A stretch of DNA of 35,614 nucleotides from Methylococcaceae bacterium TMED69 (GCA_002170535.1 NHDW01000001.1:123899-159512); one strand, 5' to 3'; positions 24,201 through 33,252 are shown, numbered from the stretch's first letter. The notes: generated from the sequence alone by a model not told the origin. A program made the numbers and translations.

Positions 24201-25172
24201 TTAAATATTTAATTTATCGATTTTATTATCTTGGCTCGCTAATTCATAAAGCAAACCTTCTCTCAGTGCATTCCGATTGATTTTCATTTTTTCTATTTTT
24301 AACTCATTGAACAGGGTGTATAAAATTGTTAATCCTCCGGCCAATATTTTTTTTCTTTTGTCAGATATAATTTTAAGATTTAGGTTATTGCAATGCCTTG
24401 CCTTAATCAGTAAGTGTATAAGTTTCTCAAGACTATCTTTAGTTATATATTGTTTGCCCCAGCCGTTCGCCGTTACTATTCTCTCTATAGCTAAAATGGT
24501 GCCTGAGCAACCGATGGCTTCATCCCAGCCCAATCTTTTAAAATTATGGGTAATAGGGCGAATCTCTTGCTCTGCTTTTAAGAATGCTTTACTAAAGTCA
24601 TTGGCGTTTGTCTCTCCATTAGGGAAAAATAATTTTGATTGATTTATGCATCCTAAGTGGAGACTGTCCAGCTGTATTGGATTCGTATCATCTCCGACTA
24701 TAATTTCTGTACTTCCCCCACCTATGTCGATAACTAATCTTCTTTTTTTGCAATCTTTTAGTGCAGTTGTAACTCCGAGAAATATTAATCTTGCTTCTTC
24801 CGACCCAGAGATAACATTTACTTTATGGTTTAGACTAGATTGCAAATTTTCTAAGAAATTACAGGCTTTTCTTGTAAGCCTGAACGTGCTAGTTCCTACT
24901 ATTTTTATTAAGTCTGGTTTTGATGCGTTAATTCTTTTTGCAATTTTTGACGCGCATGAAAGAGCTTTTTGCTGGGCTTTTGCACTTAATTCGTTTTCTT
25001 TGTTTAATCCAGCAGCTAATCCAATAGTTTCTTTGTATTTATCGATTATTTTAAATGTATTTTTTTCTTTTCTGGCTATAATTAAGTGAAAACTATTAGA
25101 CCCTAAGTCAAGAGCTGCGAGCGTCTTGTTCTCTGATTTAAGGGATTCTATAGAGTTTTGATTCTTTTTCAT
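24201..25172 (-). CDS. ppx: Exopolyphosphatase (Ppx/GppA family)
   Basis: 323 residues. The ASKHA fold motifs are clear: LAALDLGSNSFHLIIA (phosphate-1), VGTSTFRLTRKACNFLE, ISGSEEARLIFLGV, LVIDIGGGSTEIIVG (phosphate-2) and ECSGT-like AIGCSGTILAIERI, ending with NRNALREGLLYEL. It releases phosphate from polyphosphate, or pppGpp in the related GppA. It is short: E. coli Ppx is about 513 residues, so only the two N-terminal actin-like domains are present and the C-terminal HD-type domains are missing, as in many other bacteria. It lies 276 bases downstream of ppk1 on the same strand. Confidence 0.88.
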   Translation of the reverse strand: MKKNQNSIESLKSENKTLAALDLGSNSFHLIIARKEKNTFKIIDKYKETIGLAAGLNKENELSAKAQQKALSCASKIAKRINASKPDLIKIVGTSTFRLTRKACNFLENLQSSLNHKVNVISGSEEARLIFLGVTTALKDCKKRRLVIDIGGGSTEIIVGDDTNPIQLDSLHLGCINQSKLFFPNGETNANDFSKAFLKAEQEIRPITHNFKRLGWDEAIGCSGTILAIERIVTANGWGKQYITKDSLEKLIHLLIKARHCNNLNLKIISDKRKKILAGGLTILYTLFNELKIEKMKINRNALREGLLYELASQDNKIDKLNI

Positions 25173-25448
25173 ACGCTATGGGATTTGGAAAATAAAATTA
25201 ATTCTAGTTGATAGGATAGCATTGAAATTATTGGCTAAAATCTCTTCGATTAATATAGGCTTTCTAATAAAGTTTATATCATTGATACACATACTAGGTT
25301 ACTAATGTACACCAATAGTTGGAAGCAGTCTTCTATCTGGTTTATCTAATGCGTATTTAAACATTGTACTTATGTGTCTCATATCAGGCGCAGTTAACGC
25401 AATATCGATAATGACCTTTGTTGCAAGGTACGAGGGGTGGCACTAACC

Positions 25449-27572
25449 TCATTTAGGACCTTTCTTAAGGCTACCGGCACCCGATAGGCTGGGATTGGCA
25501 ATGAAATAATCGTGAGCGGAGAAACTATTGGGATCTTTCTTGGGACGGCTATAGCTTCCGTCAGAATTTAGATGCCAACTGTTCTTTTCATCATGCAAAA
25601 GAGCCATTAAAACCTGATTGATTACCTGTTTGCGTACTGTTGGGTTTTCGAGCTGAACAAACACTTCTACCCGACGCAACAGATTGCGAGGCATAAGGTC
25701 TGCTGATGAGATGAAAACCAGATTCTTTGGTGACCCAAGCTTCCCACCATTCGCAAAGGCATAAATACGGCCGTGTTCAAGATGGCGACCAATGACTGAA
25801 CGAACGTTTATGTTGTCTGACAAACCTGTGACACCAGGGCGAAGACAACAGATGCCCCGTGCTATGATCTCTATCATCACGCCGGCACAAGAAGCTTCGT
25901 AAAGTTTGTTGATAAGGTTACGGTCAACAAGTGCATTGCTTTTTAGCCATATCCCAGATGGCTTGCCTTTTTGGGCTGCCGCAATCTCTGCGTCAATTAG
26001 GCCATTGAGCCGCGACTTAGATTGGTGCGGTGATATAAAAATTTTCTTGAGTTTTTTAGGATGCACATGACTTGTGAGATATTTAAACACTTCATATACA
26101 TCACGGCCTACTTCCTTATCACAAGTGAAAAATGATAAATCAGTATAAATTTTTGCTGTGATTGGATGATAATTTCCCGTTCCCAAATGTGTATACGTCA
26201 CAAGCTTACCTGACTCCCGTCGAACAACGGCTGACATTTTAGCGTGAATTTTTAAATCGGTAAGTCCATAGGTCACATGTACTCCGGCCCGCTCTAGATT
26301 GCGGGCAAGCTGTATATTGTTCTTTTCATCGAATCGTGCTTTTAGTTCAATAATAGCAGTGACAGATTTACCACTTTCAGCAGCTTCAATCAGTGCTCGG
26401 ACAATCGGTGAATTTGGCGTTGTGCGGTAGAGTGTCTGGCGGATGGCTAGCACATTTGGATCCTGCGCTGCCTGCTGCAGAAATCGAATCACAACTTCAA
26501 AACTCTCATAAGGGTGATGAACGAGGATATCCTTGTTGCGAATCGCAGCGAAATAGTCGCCATCAAAGTCCCGAATCCGTTGGGGGAAACGGGGATTGAA
26601 CGTGGGGTATAGCAGATGTTTTGGCATGAAGCTAATCAACTCTGCAAAATTATCGATTGACACTGGCCCTTCTGTGCCAAAACATCTGTCTTTATCGATT
26701 GCCATCGCCTGACAGAGAACTGATAGAGTGGAAGAAGACGCATCAGAAGTCAGGGTTAATAGAACCACACTACCGCGTTTGCGTGCTCGAAGAGCTGTTT
26801 CAAACTCATTGATGAGGTCAATTGCCTCGTCATCAATCTCAATTTCTGAATCTCGAATAATACTGAAGACCGACGCCGATTTTAGAATATGTTTGGTATA
26901 AATTTTGTCAATAAAGGCTTTTATCACTGCTTCTACAAGAATGAAGCGCAGCTTGTTACCCGGTAGCTTTATAAAACGGCTCAGATTTTCCGGTAGTAGA
27001 ATTACACCATGGACTAGCTTCTTATTTGTGTCGATGAGCTCAAACAATAAACCTTTGCCCTGATTATGAAAAAAAGGAAATGGGTGTGATGGATCTAATG
27101 TTGTCGGCGTGAGCAGTGGAAGAATATTAGTAATAAAATACTTCTCTATCCATTTCGCATTTTCGTCATCATTAGGAATTTCATCAAGAATGAAAATATC
27201 TTCTGTTCTAAATTCAACGATTAGAGCTTTAAGCAGTTTGTTTTGTTTGGTCAAAAGAGCAGCGCTTCGTTGATGAAGATGAGAAATTATTGTATCAATT
27301 TCGGTGTCATCAACCGGCACTCTACGCACACCTCGTTGCTGCAACTGGCGCAGACCTGCTATCCGAACCATAAAGAACTCGTGCAGATTGTCTGCTGAAA
27401 TCGATATAAAACGCAGGCGCTCTGCAAGGGGCAACGAATCATCCTCAGCGAGCGCAAGCACGCGTTCATTGAAAGCAAGCCAGCTTAGTTCGCGATTGAA
27501 ATAGCGCACGCCTTCGTTCGCGGTTGATAGAATGGGATCAGTCACTTCCGAAAATACTTTTTTATTTGTCAT
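25449..27572 (-). CDS. ppk1: Polyphosphate kinase 1
   Basis: 707 residues, full length. All family regions are present: the N-terminal YFNRELSWLAFNERVLALA, the catalytic histidine region LTDLKIHAK (His443) followed by YTHLGTGNYHP, and the second essential histidine in GRHLEHGRIYAFANGG (His600). It polymerises the gamma-phosphate of ATP into polyphosphate. It begins 9 bases after the stop of agt, so it belongs to the plcP-agt-ppk1 transcript and would be induced with the lipid-remodelling genes. Its base composition is richer in G+C than its neighbours (45-50% in sampled 60-base lines, against 28-35% nearby), which may mean later acquisition or strong conservation. Confidence 0.94.
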   Translation of the reverse strand: MTNKKVFSEVTDPILSTANEGVRYFNRELSWLAFNERVLALAEDDSLPLAERLRFISISADNLHEFFMVRIAGLRQLQQRGVRRVPVDDTEIDTIISHLHQRSAALLTKQNKLLKALIVEFRTEDIFILDEIPNDDENAKWIEKYFITNILPLLTPTTLDPSHPFPFFHNQGKGLLFELIDTNKKLVHGVILLPENLSRFIKLPGNKLRFILVEAVIKAFIDKIYTKHILKSASVFSIIRDSEIEIDDEAIDLINEFETALRARKRGSVVLLTLTSDASSSTLSVLCQAMAIDKDRCFGTEGPVSIDNFAELISFMPKHLLYPTFNPRFPQRIRDFDGDYFAAIRNKDILVHHPYESFEVVIRFLQQAAQDPNVLAIRQTLYRTTPNSPIVRALIEAAESGKSVTAIIELKARFDEKNNIQLARNLERAGVHVTYGLTDLKIHAKMSAVVRRESGKLVTYTHLGTGNYHPITAKIYTDLSFFTCDKEVGRDVYEVFKYLTSHVHPKKLKKIFISPHQSKSRLNGLIDAEIAAAQKGKPSGIWLKSNALVDRNLINKLYEASCAGVMIEIIARGICCLRPGVTGLSDNINVRSVIGRHLEHGRIYAFANGGKLGSPKNLVFISSADLMPRNLLRRVEVFVQLENPTVRKQVINQVLMALLHDEKNSWHLNSDGSYSRPKKDPNSFSAHDYFIANPSLSGAGSLKKGPK

Positions 27573-27581
27573 TATTAATAA

Positions 27582-28634
27582 TTAAGATGGAAACGTCAAT
27601 TCACGTTTGTATTGGTACCGGGGGTGATTGAGCTTAAGATTTGATTCAAAAGTCTGAGTGCATCTATCCCAAGAAAAATTGGTTGCATAGTTAATGCAAC
27701 TATCTTTACTTATCTTTAATGCTCCAGAAATAGCATCATAAAGATTATCGTTAAGAACGCCGCAGTAGTTTTGTTTGACAATGTCTTGCGGCCCTTCAAC
27801 AGGATAGGCGGCGATTGGTAATCCACACGCCATCGCCTCTAACATTACTATTCCAAAAGTATCTGTCTTACTTGGAAAAACAAAAACATCACCGCCAGAA
27901 AGGTAACTAGCCAACTCTTTTCCACGTTTTACGCCCAAAAAATGTGTCTCAGTATAAATAGAGCTTAAGTGCTTCAAGTCTGGACCATCGCCTATTACGA
28001 CTTTCGAACCTTCCAATTTAAGGTCTAGGAAAGAGGATATATTCTTTTCAAGTGCTACTCTTCCCATGTAAATATGAATTGGTCTGGGTAGCTGGTATGG
28101 AAAGGGATTATCATTATTGAATATTTCGGTATCGACCCCCCTCGACCATATCGCTACGTTTTTAAATCCCCTCCGTTCTAGTTCAGATTTTCTAGATTTA
28201 GAGGGCACCATCACGCATTGTGATTTGCCGTGAAATAATTTTAGCCAACTATAGGTCCAATTTATTGGAACTGGTATTCGCATTCTAAGATATTCTGGAA
28301 ATTGGGTGTGGAACGAGGTGGTAAATAAAATTTTATTAGTAATACAGTACCTTCTGCCGGCTAGCCCAAGAGGTCCTTCTGTGGCAATATGTATTGCATT
28401 TGGATTGTATAATCCTAAATCCCTAGTCAATTTTTTCCGGCAGAAAACCGCTAACCTAATCTCTGGATATGTTGGACACGGTATAGAGTAATAGCTTTCT
28501 GGTGTGAAGAATTTAACATCATAATCTTTTTTTTTGAGAAAAAAGCCGGTTTTTTTTAAAGTAGTCACGACCCCATTAATTTGTGGTTCCCACGCATCTG
28601 ATATAATTGCAATTCTTTTAGGCGCAGATTTCAT
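27582..28634 (-). CDS. agt: GT4-family glycosyltransferase, probable Agt-type lipid glycosyltransferase
   Basis: 350 residues. The N-terminus IAIISDAWEPQINGVVTTL and the C-terminal SKTDTFGIVMLEAMACGLP are typical of GT4 enzymes (GT-B fold, EX7E-like motif), with the MGRVALEKN donor-side loop. Its ATG overlaps the plcP stop by four bases. In marine bacteria, Agt enzymes beside plcP transfer glucose or glucuronic acid onto diacylglycerol to make glycolipids that replace phospholipids when phosphate is scarce. That specific role is inferred from the neighbourhood; the sequence alone shows only a GT4 enzyme. UDP-sugar donor choice cannot be read. Confidence 0.8.
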   Translation of the reverse strand: MKSAPKRIAIISDAWEPQINGVVTTLKKTGFFLKKKDYDVKFFTPESYYSIPCPTYPEIRLAVFCRKKLTRDLGLYNPNAIHIATEGPLGLAGRRYCITNKILFTTSFHTQFPEYLRMRIPVPINWTYSWLKLFHGKSQCVMVPSKSRKSELERRGFKNVAIWSRGVDTEIFNNDNPFPYQLPRPIHIYMGRVALEKNISSFLDLKLEGSKVVIGDGPDLKHLSSIYTETHFLGVKRGKELASYLSGGDVFVFPSKTDTFGIVMLEAMACGLPIAAYPVEGPQDIVKQNYCGVLNDNLYDAISGALKISKDSCINYATNFSWDRCTQTFESNLKLNHPRYQYKRELTFPS

Positions 28635-29422
28635 GCAAATAAAATCTCTTCGTGTATTGAAGTCTTAATTTCTGATAGCTTTATAATTTTTAATTGGCCG
28701 TTTTTTTGTTCGACCACGGCCGAACATTGTTCTACCCAATCACCACAATTTAAATAAACAAACCCTTCTTCATAAATTCGGTTAGCTGAGTGAATATGCC
28801 CACATATGACTCCATCGAACCCTTCTCTTTTTGCCCCTACTATTACCGCTTTTTCATAATCACTAATATATTTCTTAACTGACGAGAGCTTGTTCTTTAG
28901 TGCGTTACATGGAGACCAATACGGTAATTTGACTATGGCCCTAAAAAAATTTGTGACTCTATCTAAACAAAGAAGCAACTTGTATCCTAAAGAACCAATT
29001 TTTTTTAGAAGTTTCTTTGCGTGGACTGGCTCAAATTCGTCCCCGTGGCAGACTAAAATTCTTTTCTGACTTTTAGTGTGATATTCGAAACGGTTATGAA
29101 CGTTAAACCATAATTTTAATGTTTGAATCGACCCGTTGAGTATTGAATCATGATTTCCAAGAATATAATAGACATTAATTCCTGCTTTACTTAAGCTTGC
29201 GATTTTTCCTATGACTTGTGTGTGTTTTGTATTCCACTGACCTTTTTTGGATTGTCCCATATATTCAAAGTCAATGATATCTCCAACCAAAAATAGATTT
29301 TCGCAGTTCATATTATCGAGAAAAAAAAGAAGCTCATCCACTTTAGAATCCGCAGTGCCTAAATGGACATCAGAGATCCAGACCGTTCTAAAATTAAATC
29401 TTTTTGCTCGGTTGGGGTTCAT
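28631..29422 (-). CDS. plcP: PlcP-type metallophosphoesterase (phospholipase C-like)
   Basis: 263 residues. The five metallophosphoesterase motifs are present: ISDVHLG (Asp18, His20), VGDIID (Asp48), GNHD, CHGDE and GHIHSAN. Such sequences are often annotated as LpxH-like UDP-diacylglucosamine hydrolases, but true LpxH proteins are usually smaller and not next to these genes. Here it overlaps a GT4 gene and is divergent from btaAB, the exact arrangement of the PlcP phospholipase C that strips phosphate head groups from phospholipids in phosphate-starved marine bacteria. The resulting diacylglycerol would feed Agt and BtaAB. The call combines motif and context evidence. Confidence 0.85.
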   Translation of the reverse strand: MNPNRAKRFNFRTVWISDVHLGTADSKVDELLFFLDNMNCENLFLVGDIIDFEYMGQSKKGQWNTKHTQVIGKIASLSKAGINVYYILGNHDSILNGSIQTLKLWFNVHNRFEYHTKSQKRILVCHGDEFEPVHAKKLLKKIGSLGYKLLLCLDRVTNFFRAIVKLPYWSPCNALKNKLSSVKKYISDYEKAVIVGAKREGFDGVICGHIHSANRIYEEGFVYLNCGDWVEQCSAVVEQKNGQLKIIKLSEIKTSIHEEILFA

Positions 29423-29485
29423 TAGCTATTCATTTTCCACAAAATTTGATAGAAATTTAAGTTCATAAACACACGATAGTAACGA

Positions 29486-29503
29486 TGATATAAAAATGTT
29501 ACA
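29486..29503 (-). promoter_or_regulatory. Pho-box-like element between plcP and btaA
   Basis: Read towards plcP, TGTAACA (29503 to 29497) is followed by TTTT and then TATATCA (29492 to 29486), a 7-4-7 layout like a PhoB box but with a degenerate second unit. The same TGTAACA unit is found in front of the porin and the acr3 gene. The 189-base divergent region also has AT-rich promoter-like sequence, but I could not pick single -10/-35 pairs with confidence. Confidence 0.35.
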
Positions 29504-29611
29504 AATCGGTTAAAAAAAATAATTTTTTGTAAGAATGCTACTAAATTGAAAAATTTAACTAAATTGTAATAAAAATTAATTATTCTTCTTAAAATCGCCG
29601 AGGCAACGAAG

Positions 29612-30826
29612 ATGATAAAAACTTTTAGCGAATATGTTTTTGATATGATCACAAAAAATTATCTGATTTATAACAGTTGCTGGGAGGATCCCGCAATTGA
29701 TAGGGCAGCTCTTGATATTCGTAGGCATGATACGCTTTTGACCATAGCAAGCGCTGGATGCAATACTCTCGATTATCTGTTAGATGAACCAAAAAAAATA
29801 TATGCAGTTGATCAAAACAAACAGCAGATAGCGTTGTTAGACTTGAAAATTACTGCGATCAAAAATATAGAATTTGAAGATTTTTTTAAAATATTTGGGT
29901 TAGGTCGCCACGATAATTTCTATTCCATCTATCACACTTCCCTTAGACCTCATTTGCGCCCTTACTCTGCGAAATACTGGGATAAGCATTTGGATGTTTT
30001 TACGAGCGCTAAAATCCAAAATAAAACGGGATTATATTTCCATGGACTTAGTGGTAAGTTTGCGAGGTTATTCCATTTATATCTGAAATTTCGGCCTAGA
30101 TTAAAAGCTGCTATTGAACGACTTATGGCTGCAAAAAGCTTAGGTGATCAAAAGAAAGTTTATTCTGAATATGTATCTCCTCTTCTCTGGAAGCGGCACT
30201 TATTCTGGTTGCTCTCTAATCAGATGATATTGAATCTACTAGGAGTTCCAAAATCTCAATCAGCAGAGATGACTAACGAGTCTCCTGATGATGTCGCAAG
30301 ATTTATAAAAGATTCCATTGATTTTGTTTTTCAGAATATTTATTTAAAAGAAAATTATTTTTGGTTTTTATATCTAGTAGGTAGCTACTCAAAAGATTGT
30401 TGCCCGGAATATCTTAAGAAACATAATTTTACAAACTTAAAATTAAATTTGATTGATAGAGTTACCATTTATGATGGTTCATTAACTGATTTTCTAGAGA
30501 AATTTGACGGTAAAATTTCTAAGTTCATTCTATTAGACCATATGGATTGGATGAGTTATAAGGCAAAATCAAAACTAGAATATCAGTGGCAGCTTATTTT
30601 GAAAAGAAGCACTAATAATAGCAGGCTAATCTTTAGGAGTGCAGATAAATGGCCGGAATATTTAGATGAAATTCTTATTGATGAAAACGGTAATCGTTTA
30701 ATGGAGGTTCTTAAATTCGAACCTGACTTATCTCATGAGCTTTCAAGGTTTGATCGTGTCCACACTTATGCTGGATTTCACATAGCAGAGATTACGGGAG
30801 ATATTGAATGTTTGCGAATGACTTAA
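29612..30826 (+). CDS. btaA: BtaA: S-adenosylmethionine:diacylglycerol 3-amino-3-carboxypropyl transferase
   Basis: 404 residues. The N-terminal region carries the BtaA (DUF3419) hallmarks: NSCWEDPAIDRAAL, LTIASAGCNTLDYLL (SAM-binding loop) and IYAVDQNKQQIALLDLK. BtaA transfers the aminocarboxypropyl group of SAM to diacylglycerol, the first step to the betaine lipid DGTS, which contains no phosphorus. It is the first gene of a btaA-btaB-HAD operon and diverges from plcP by 189 bases. Its last 19 bases overlap btaB. A Pho-type promoter is expected; only a weak Pho-box-like element is seen. Confidence 0.92.
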   Translation: MIKTFSEYVFDMITKNYLIYNSCWEDPAIDRAALDIRRHDTLLTIASAGCNTLDYLLDEPKKIYAVDQNKQQIALLDLKITAIKNIEFEDFFKIFGLGRHDNFYSIYHTSLRPHLRPYSAKYWDKHLDVFTSAKIQNKTGLYFHGLSGKFARLFHLYLKFRPRLKAAIERLMAAKSLGDQKKVYSEYVSPLLWKRHLFWLLSNQMILNLLGVPKSQSAEMTNESPDDVARFIKDSIDFVFQNIYLKENYFWFLYLVGSYSKDCCPEYLKKHNFTNLKLNLIDRVTIYDGSLTDFLEKFDGKISKFILLDHMDWMSYKAKSKLEYQWQLILKRSTNNSRLIFRSADKWPEYLDEILIDENGNRLMEVLKFEPDLSHELSRFDRVHTYAGFHIAEITGDIECLRMT

Positions 30827-31515
30827 AATCTGTAGCAAGTCTTGTAAAAGGAATGTCAAAAGTAGGCATTCATAAAAATAAACTTGATGATTTTTATCGG
30901 GCTCAGGCCTCATCTTACAATGATTTTAGGAGCAAACTCTTGGCAGGCCGTTTTGATATGCTAAAAAAACTCTGCATAAGAGAGGGGCATTCCATAGCCG
31001 ATTTTGGTTGTGGAACCGGGCAAGTTTTAGATTATTTGAATCCAACCTTCATCCACTCCCTTGAAAGAGTAGATCTTGTTGATATCTGTTCTCCTCTGTT
31101 AGATAAGGCGAAAGAGAAGGAAAAAAATTTTATGAACGTTAACGTGGTATCGTGTTCCGCTGAGGAATATCGACCTGATACACTTTTTGATCGAATTTAT
31201 TTTTCTTATTCAATGACAATGATGCCGACATGGTTTGAGTCTCTACGGAATGCTTATAGATTATTGAAACCATCTGGATTTATTGGGGTGGTCGATTTTT
31301 GTTCTCAGCCTCTATTAACTCCAGTCGACCTGCCTACTAAGATGTCATTTTTTTGGACAAAATGGTTTCAGCATAGTGGAGTGCATCTTAACAGAAGATA
31401 TCAATCGACTCTTATTGGAATGTTCGAAACGGTTTATCACGAATACTTCACTCAACCCTTGCCCTATCTGAGCTTTCTTAAAGCTCCATACTATATTTTT
31501 ATTGGAAGGAAATAG
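30808..31515 (+). CDS. btaB: BtaB: N-methyltransferase of betaine lipid synthesis
   Basis: 235 residues from ATG 30808, with GGAG 9-12 bases upstream inside btaA. The class I methyltransferase core is visible: ADFGCGTGQVLDYL (SAM loop), ERVDLVDICSPLLDKAKEK, VVSCSAEEY and YRLLKPSGFIGVVDFC. BtaB methylates the amino group three times to give diacylglyceryl-N,N,N-trimethylhomoserine. The overlap with btaA fits tight co-expression. It is slightly longer at the N-terminus than a minimal methyltransferase, as is usual for BtaB. Confidence 0.9.
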   Translation: MFANDLKSVASLVKGMSKVGIHKNKLDDFYRAQASSYNDFRSKLLAGRFDMLKKLCIREGHSIADFGCGTGQVLDYLNPTFIHSLERVDLVDICSPLLDKAKEKEKNFMNVNVVSCSAEEYRPDTLFDRIYFSYSMTMMPTWFESLRNAYRLLKPSGFIGVVDFCSQPLLTPVDLPTKMSFFWTKWFQHSGVHLNRRYQSTLIGMFETVYHEYFTQPLPYLSFLKAPYYIFIGRK

Positions 31516-31524
31516 TAATTTAAA

Positions 31525-32190
31525 ATGAAAGATGTATTGATTGCACTAGATTTTGACGGTTTACTCATCAACTCCTATAAATTATTGGAAAAAACTTTTT
31601 TAGAATATAATCTTGACCTTGGAGAAGAAGAGCGTTTTAAGAATAGACGCAAATTCCTCAAGTATCTTGGTGGAGGCAAGGAGTGGATTCCTAATTTAGT
31701 AAAGTTCACACTTCCAAAAAAGAGACATTTAATAGAGAATTTAACGGAAAAATATAGGGAGGAGGGAGTTGTTTATAAGGAATTTATTCCTTTTTTAAAC
31801 AGTTGTATCCAAAATCAGTCTACTCATGTTGGTGTTATAAGTCGAAACTTCACGATGGAACCAGGGATAACTATTCGAAAAGTTCTTCGTAACAGCGAAA
31901 TAGATGAAAAGAATCTAGACTTTGTTATCCCTCTTCCAATTGGCGCAAGTAAAACAGATGTTTTAAAAGCAATGAACACAACGCGATATAAGATAAAAAT
32001 TTATACTGGTGATGAAATTAGTGACTATAAAGCTGGAAAGGCTTCAGATTACAGTATGTATATTGCATCGTATGGGTTTGATAACAAAGAACGCTTACAA
32101 CATAAGGGTGGAGTTGATGATTTACAAATTTTTGAGACCCCACATCATTTGGTTAATGCTTTAGTTGCCGCTCAGAATAATCAATGTTAA
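31525..32190 (+). CDS. HAD-superfamily hydrolase in the btaAB operon
   Basis: 221 residues, nine bases after btaB. HAD motif I is LDFDGLLIN (Asp9 nucleophile, Asp11), motif II the Ser in GVISRN, motif III the Lys in GASKTDVLKA and motif IV TGDEISDYKAG. All catalytic positions are present, so a phosphatase or related phosphotransfer role is likely. The cap is helical (RRKFLKYLGGGKEWIPNLV). Its place behind btaAB suggests phosphate recovery from a small phosphate ester, for example glycerophosphate or a lipid-derived compound, but that is inference. Its stop overlaps the convergent acr3 stop by four bases. Confidence 0.82.
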   Translation: MKDVLIALDFDGLLINSYKLLEKTFLEYNLDLGEEERFKNRRKFLKYLGGGKEWIPNLVKFTLPKKRHLIENLTEKYREEGVVYKEFIPFLNSCIQNQSTHVGVISRNFTMEPGITIRKVLRNSEIDEKNLDFVIPLPIGASKTDVLKAMNTTRYKIKIYTGDEISDYKAGKASDYSMYIASYGFDNKERLQHKGGVDDLQIFETPHHLVNALVAAQNNQC

Positions 32191-33224
32191 GGTTTTTGAA
32201 GAATTTTATTCTCGTAGAATGATCTAGAGTAATTGAGTAAATAGACTATTAGTAGCATAATTGGTACTTCTACAAGCACTCCAACTACAGTAGCAAGAGC
32301 AGCCTTTGACTGTAGTCCAAATAAAGAAATTGCCGTTGCCACTGCTAGTTCGAAAAAATTACTTGCTGCTATTAAGCATGACGGAGCTGAAAGAGAGAAA
32401 TCTATTTTCATCTTAATACTTGTCAAATATCCAATCAGAGCAATGGTTAGGATTTGCAAAACGATAGGTATAGACAATGCGCCAATTAAAAATGGCATGG
32501 TGCGGATTTTGTCAGCCTGAGTACCAAATAGTAGAATTATGATTAATAAAAGCGAAATTTGCGGTAAAATATTACAAATCTTATAGATACTCTTACTGCG
32601 AGTTCCCAACCAATAACTAAAGTCTATAGTTTTTATGCATTGACCGATTGTGAAAGGAATCACAACAAATACAACAACAGTTAGTATGAGTGTCTCAATT
32701 GGAATAGAAACGTTTGAGATTGATAGGAGTAAACTCACAATAGGGACGAAAGCAATTATTAGAATGATATCGTTAACTGCCACTTGAGTTAGCGTAAATT
32801 CTTTATTACCCTTGCATAGTGAACTCCATACAAAAACCATCGCTGTGCAGGGGGCTGCCGCGAGTAATATCAAACCTGCGTGATACTCTCTCCATTCACT
32901 TTCACTGAATAAGTTAGGAATGAAAAGTCTTAGTATTAAAAACGAGAAAAAAAACATTAAAGCAGGTTTGACCAACCAGTTTAAGATTAGGGTTACGACT
33001 AATGGATTTATAAATTTTTTATATTCTGTTTTTCGATTGAAATCAACGTTAGCCATCATTGGAATGATCATCACCCATATTAGGGCGGCAACGACTAGGT
33101 TCACCTCGTAGATTTTAATTTCTGCTATAGTCTCAAAAAAAGCATAGAACAAATTTCCGAACAGTAATCCTGCTAAAATTGCCAGGCTAACCCAGAGAAA
33201 TAAATATCTTTCAAAAACATTCAT
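32187..33224 (-). CDS. acr3: ACR3-family arsenite efflux permease
   Basis: 345 residues with about ten hydrophobic helices. Family marks include the N-terminal WVSLAILAGLLFG, IWVMIIPMMANVDF, the helix-4 cysteine Cys126 in LAAAPCTAMVFVWS, and the glutamate in GVLVEVPIMLLIVYLL. ACR3 exports As(OH)3 using the proton motive force. There is no arsR or arsC beside it. The gene converges with the btaAB-HAD operon, and a TGTAACA element lies 22 bases before its start. Co-control with phosphate scavenging would make sense, since high-affinity phosphate uptake also admits arsenate. Confidence 0.9.
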   Translation of the reverse strand: MNVFERYLFLWVSLAILAGLLFGNLFYAFFETIAEIKIYEVNLVVAALIWVMIIPMMANVDFNRKTEYKKFINPLVVTLILNWLVKPALMFFFSFLILRLFIPNLFSESEWREYHAGLILLAAAPCTAMVFVWSSLCKGNKEFTLTQVAVNDIILIIAFVPIVSLLLSISNVSIPIETLILTVVVFVVIPFTIGQCIKTIDFSYWLGTRSKSIYKICNILPQISLLLIIILLFGTQADKIRTMPFLIGALSIPIVLQILTIALIGYLTSIKMKIDFSLSAPSCLIAASNFFELAVATAISLFGLQSKAALATVVGVLVEVPIMLLIVYLLNYSRSFYENKILQKP

Positions 33225-33234
33225 AGGTCATTTT

Positions 33235-33252
33235 AAGATAATTTATGTTACA
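33235..33252 (-). promoter_or_regulatory. Pho-box-like element before acr3
   Basis: Read towards acr3, TGTAACA (33252 to 33246) is followed by TAAA and TTATCTT. Only the first unit is a good match to the porin element. Listed because the same heptamer sits in front of plcP and the porin. Confidence 0.25.

Noticed and set aside
24646-25089. Plus-strand ORF opposite ppx
   Set aside because: It mirrors conserved ppx codons on the other strand and lacks any recognisable motif.
28631-29422. LpxH (lipid A pathway) as product of the metallophosphoesterase gene
   Set aside because: Overlap with agt and divergence from btaAB match PlcP. Still only a context argument, so a tree with LpxH and PlcP would decide.
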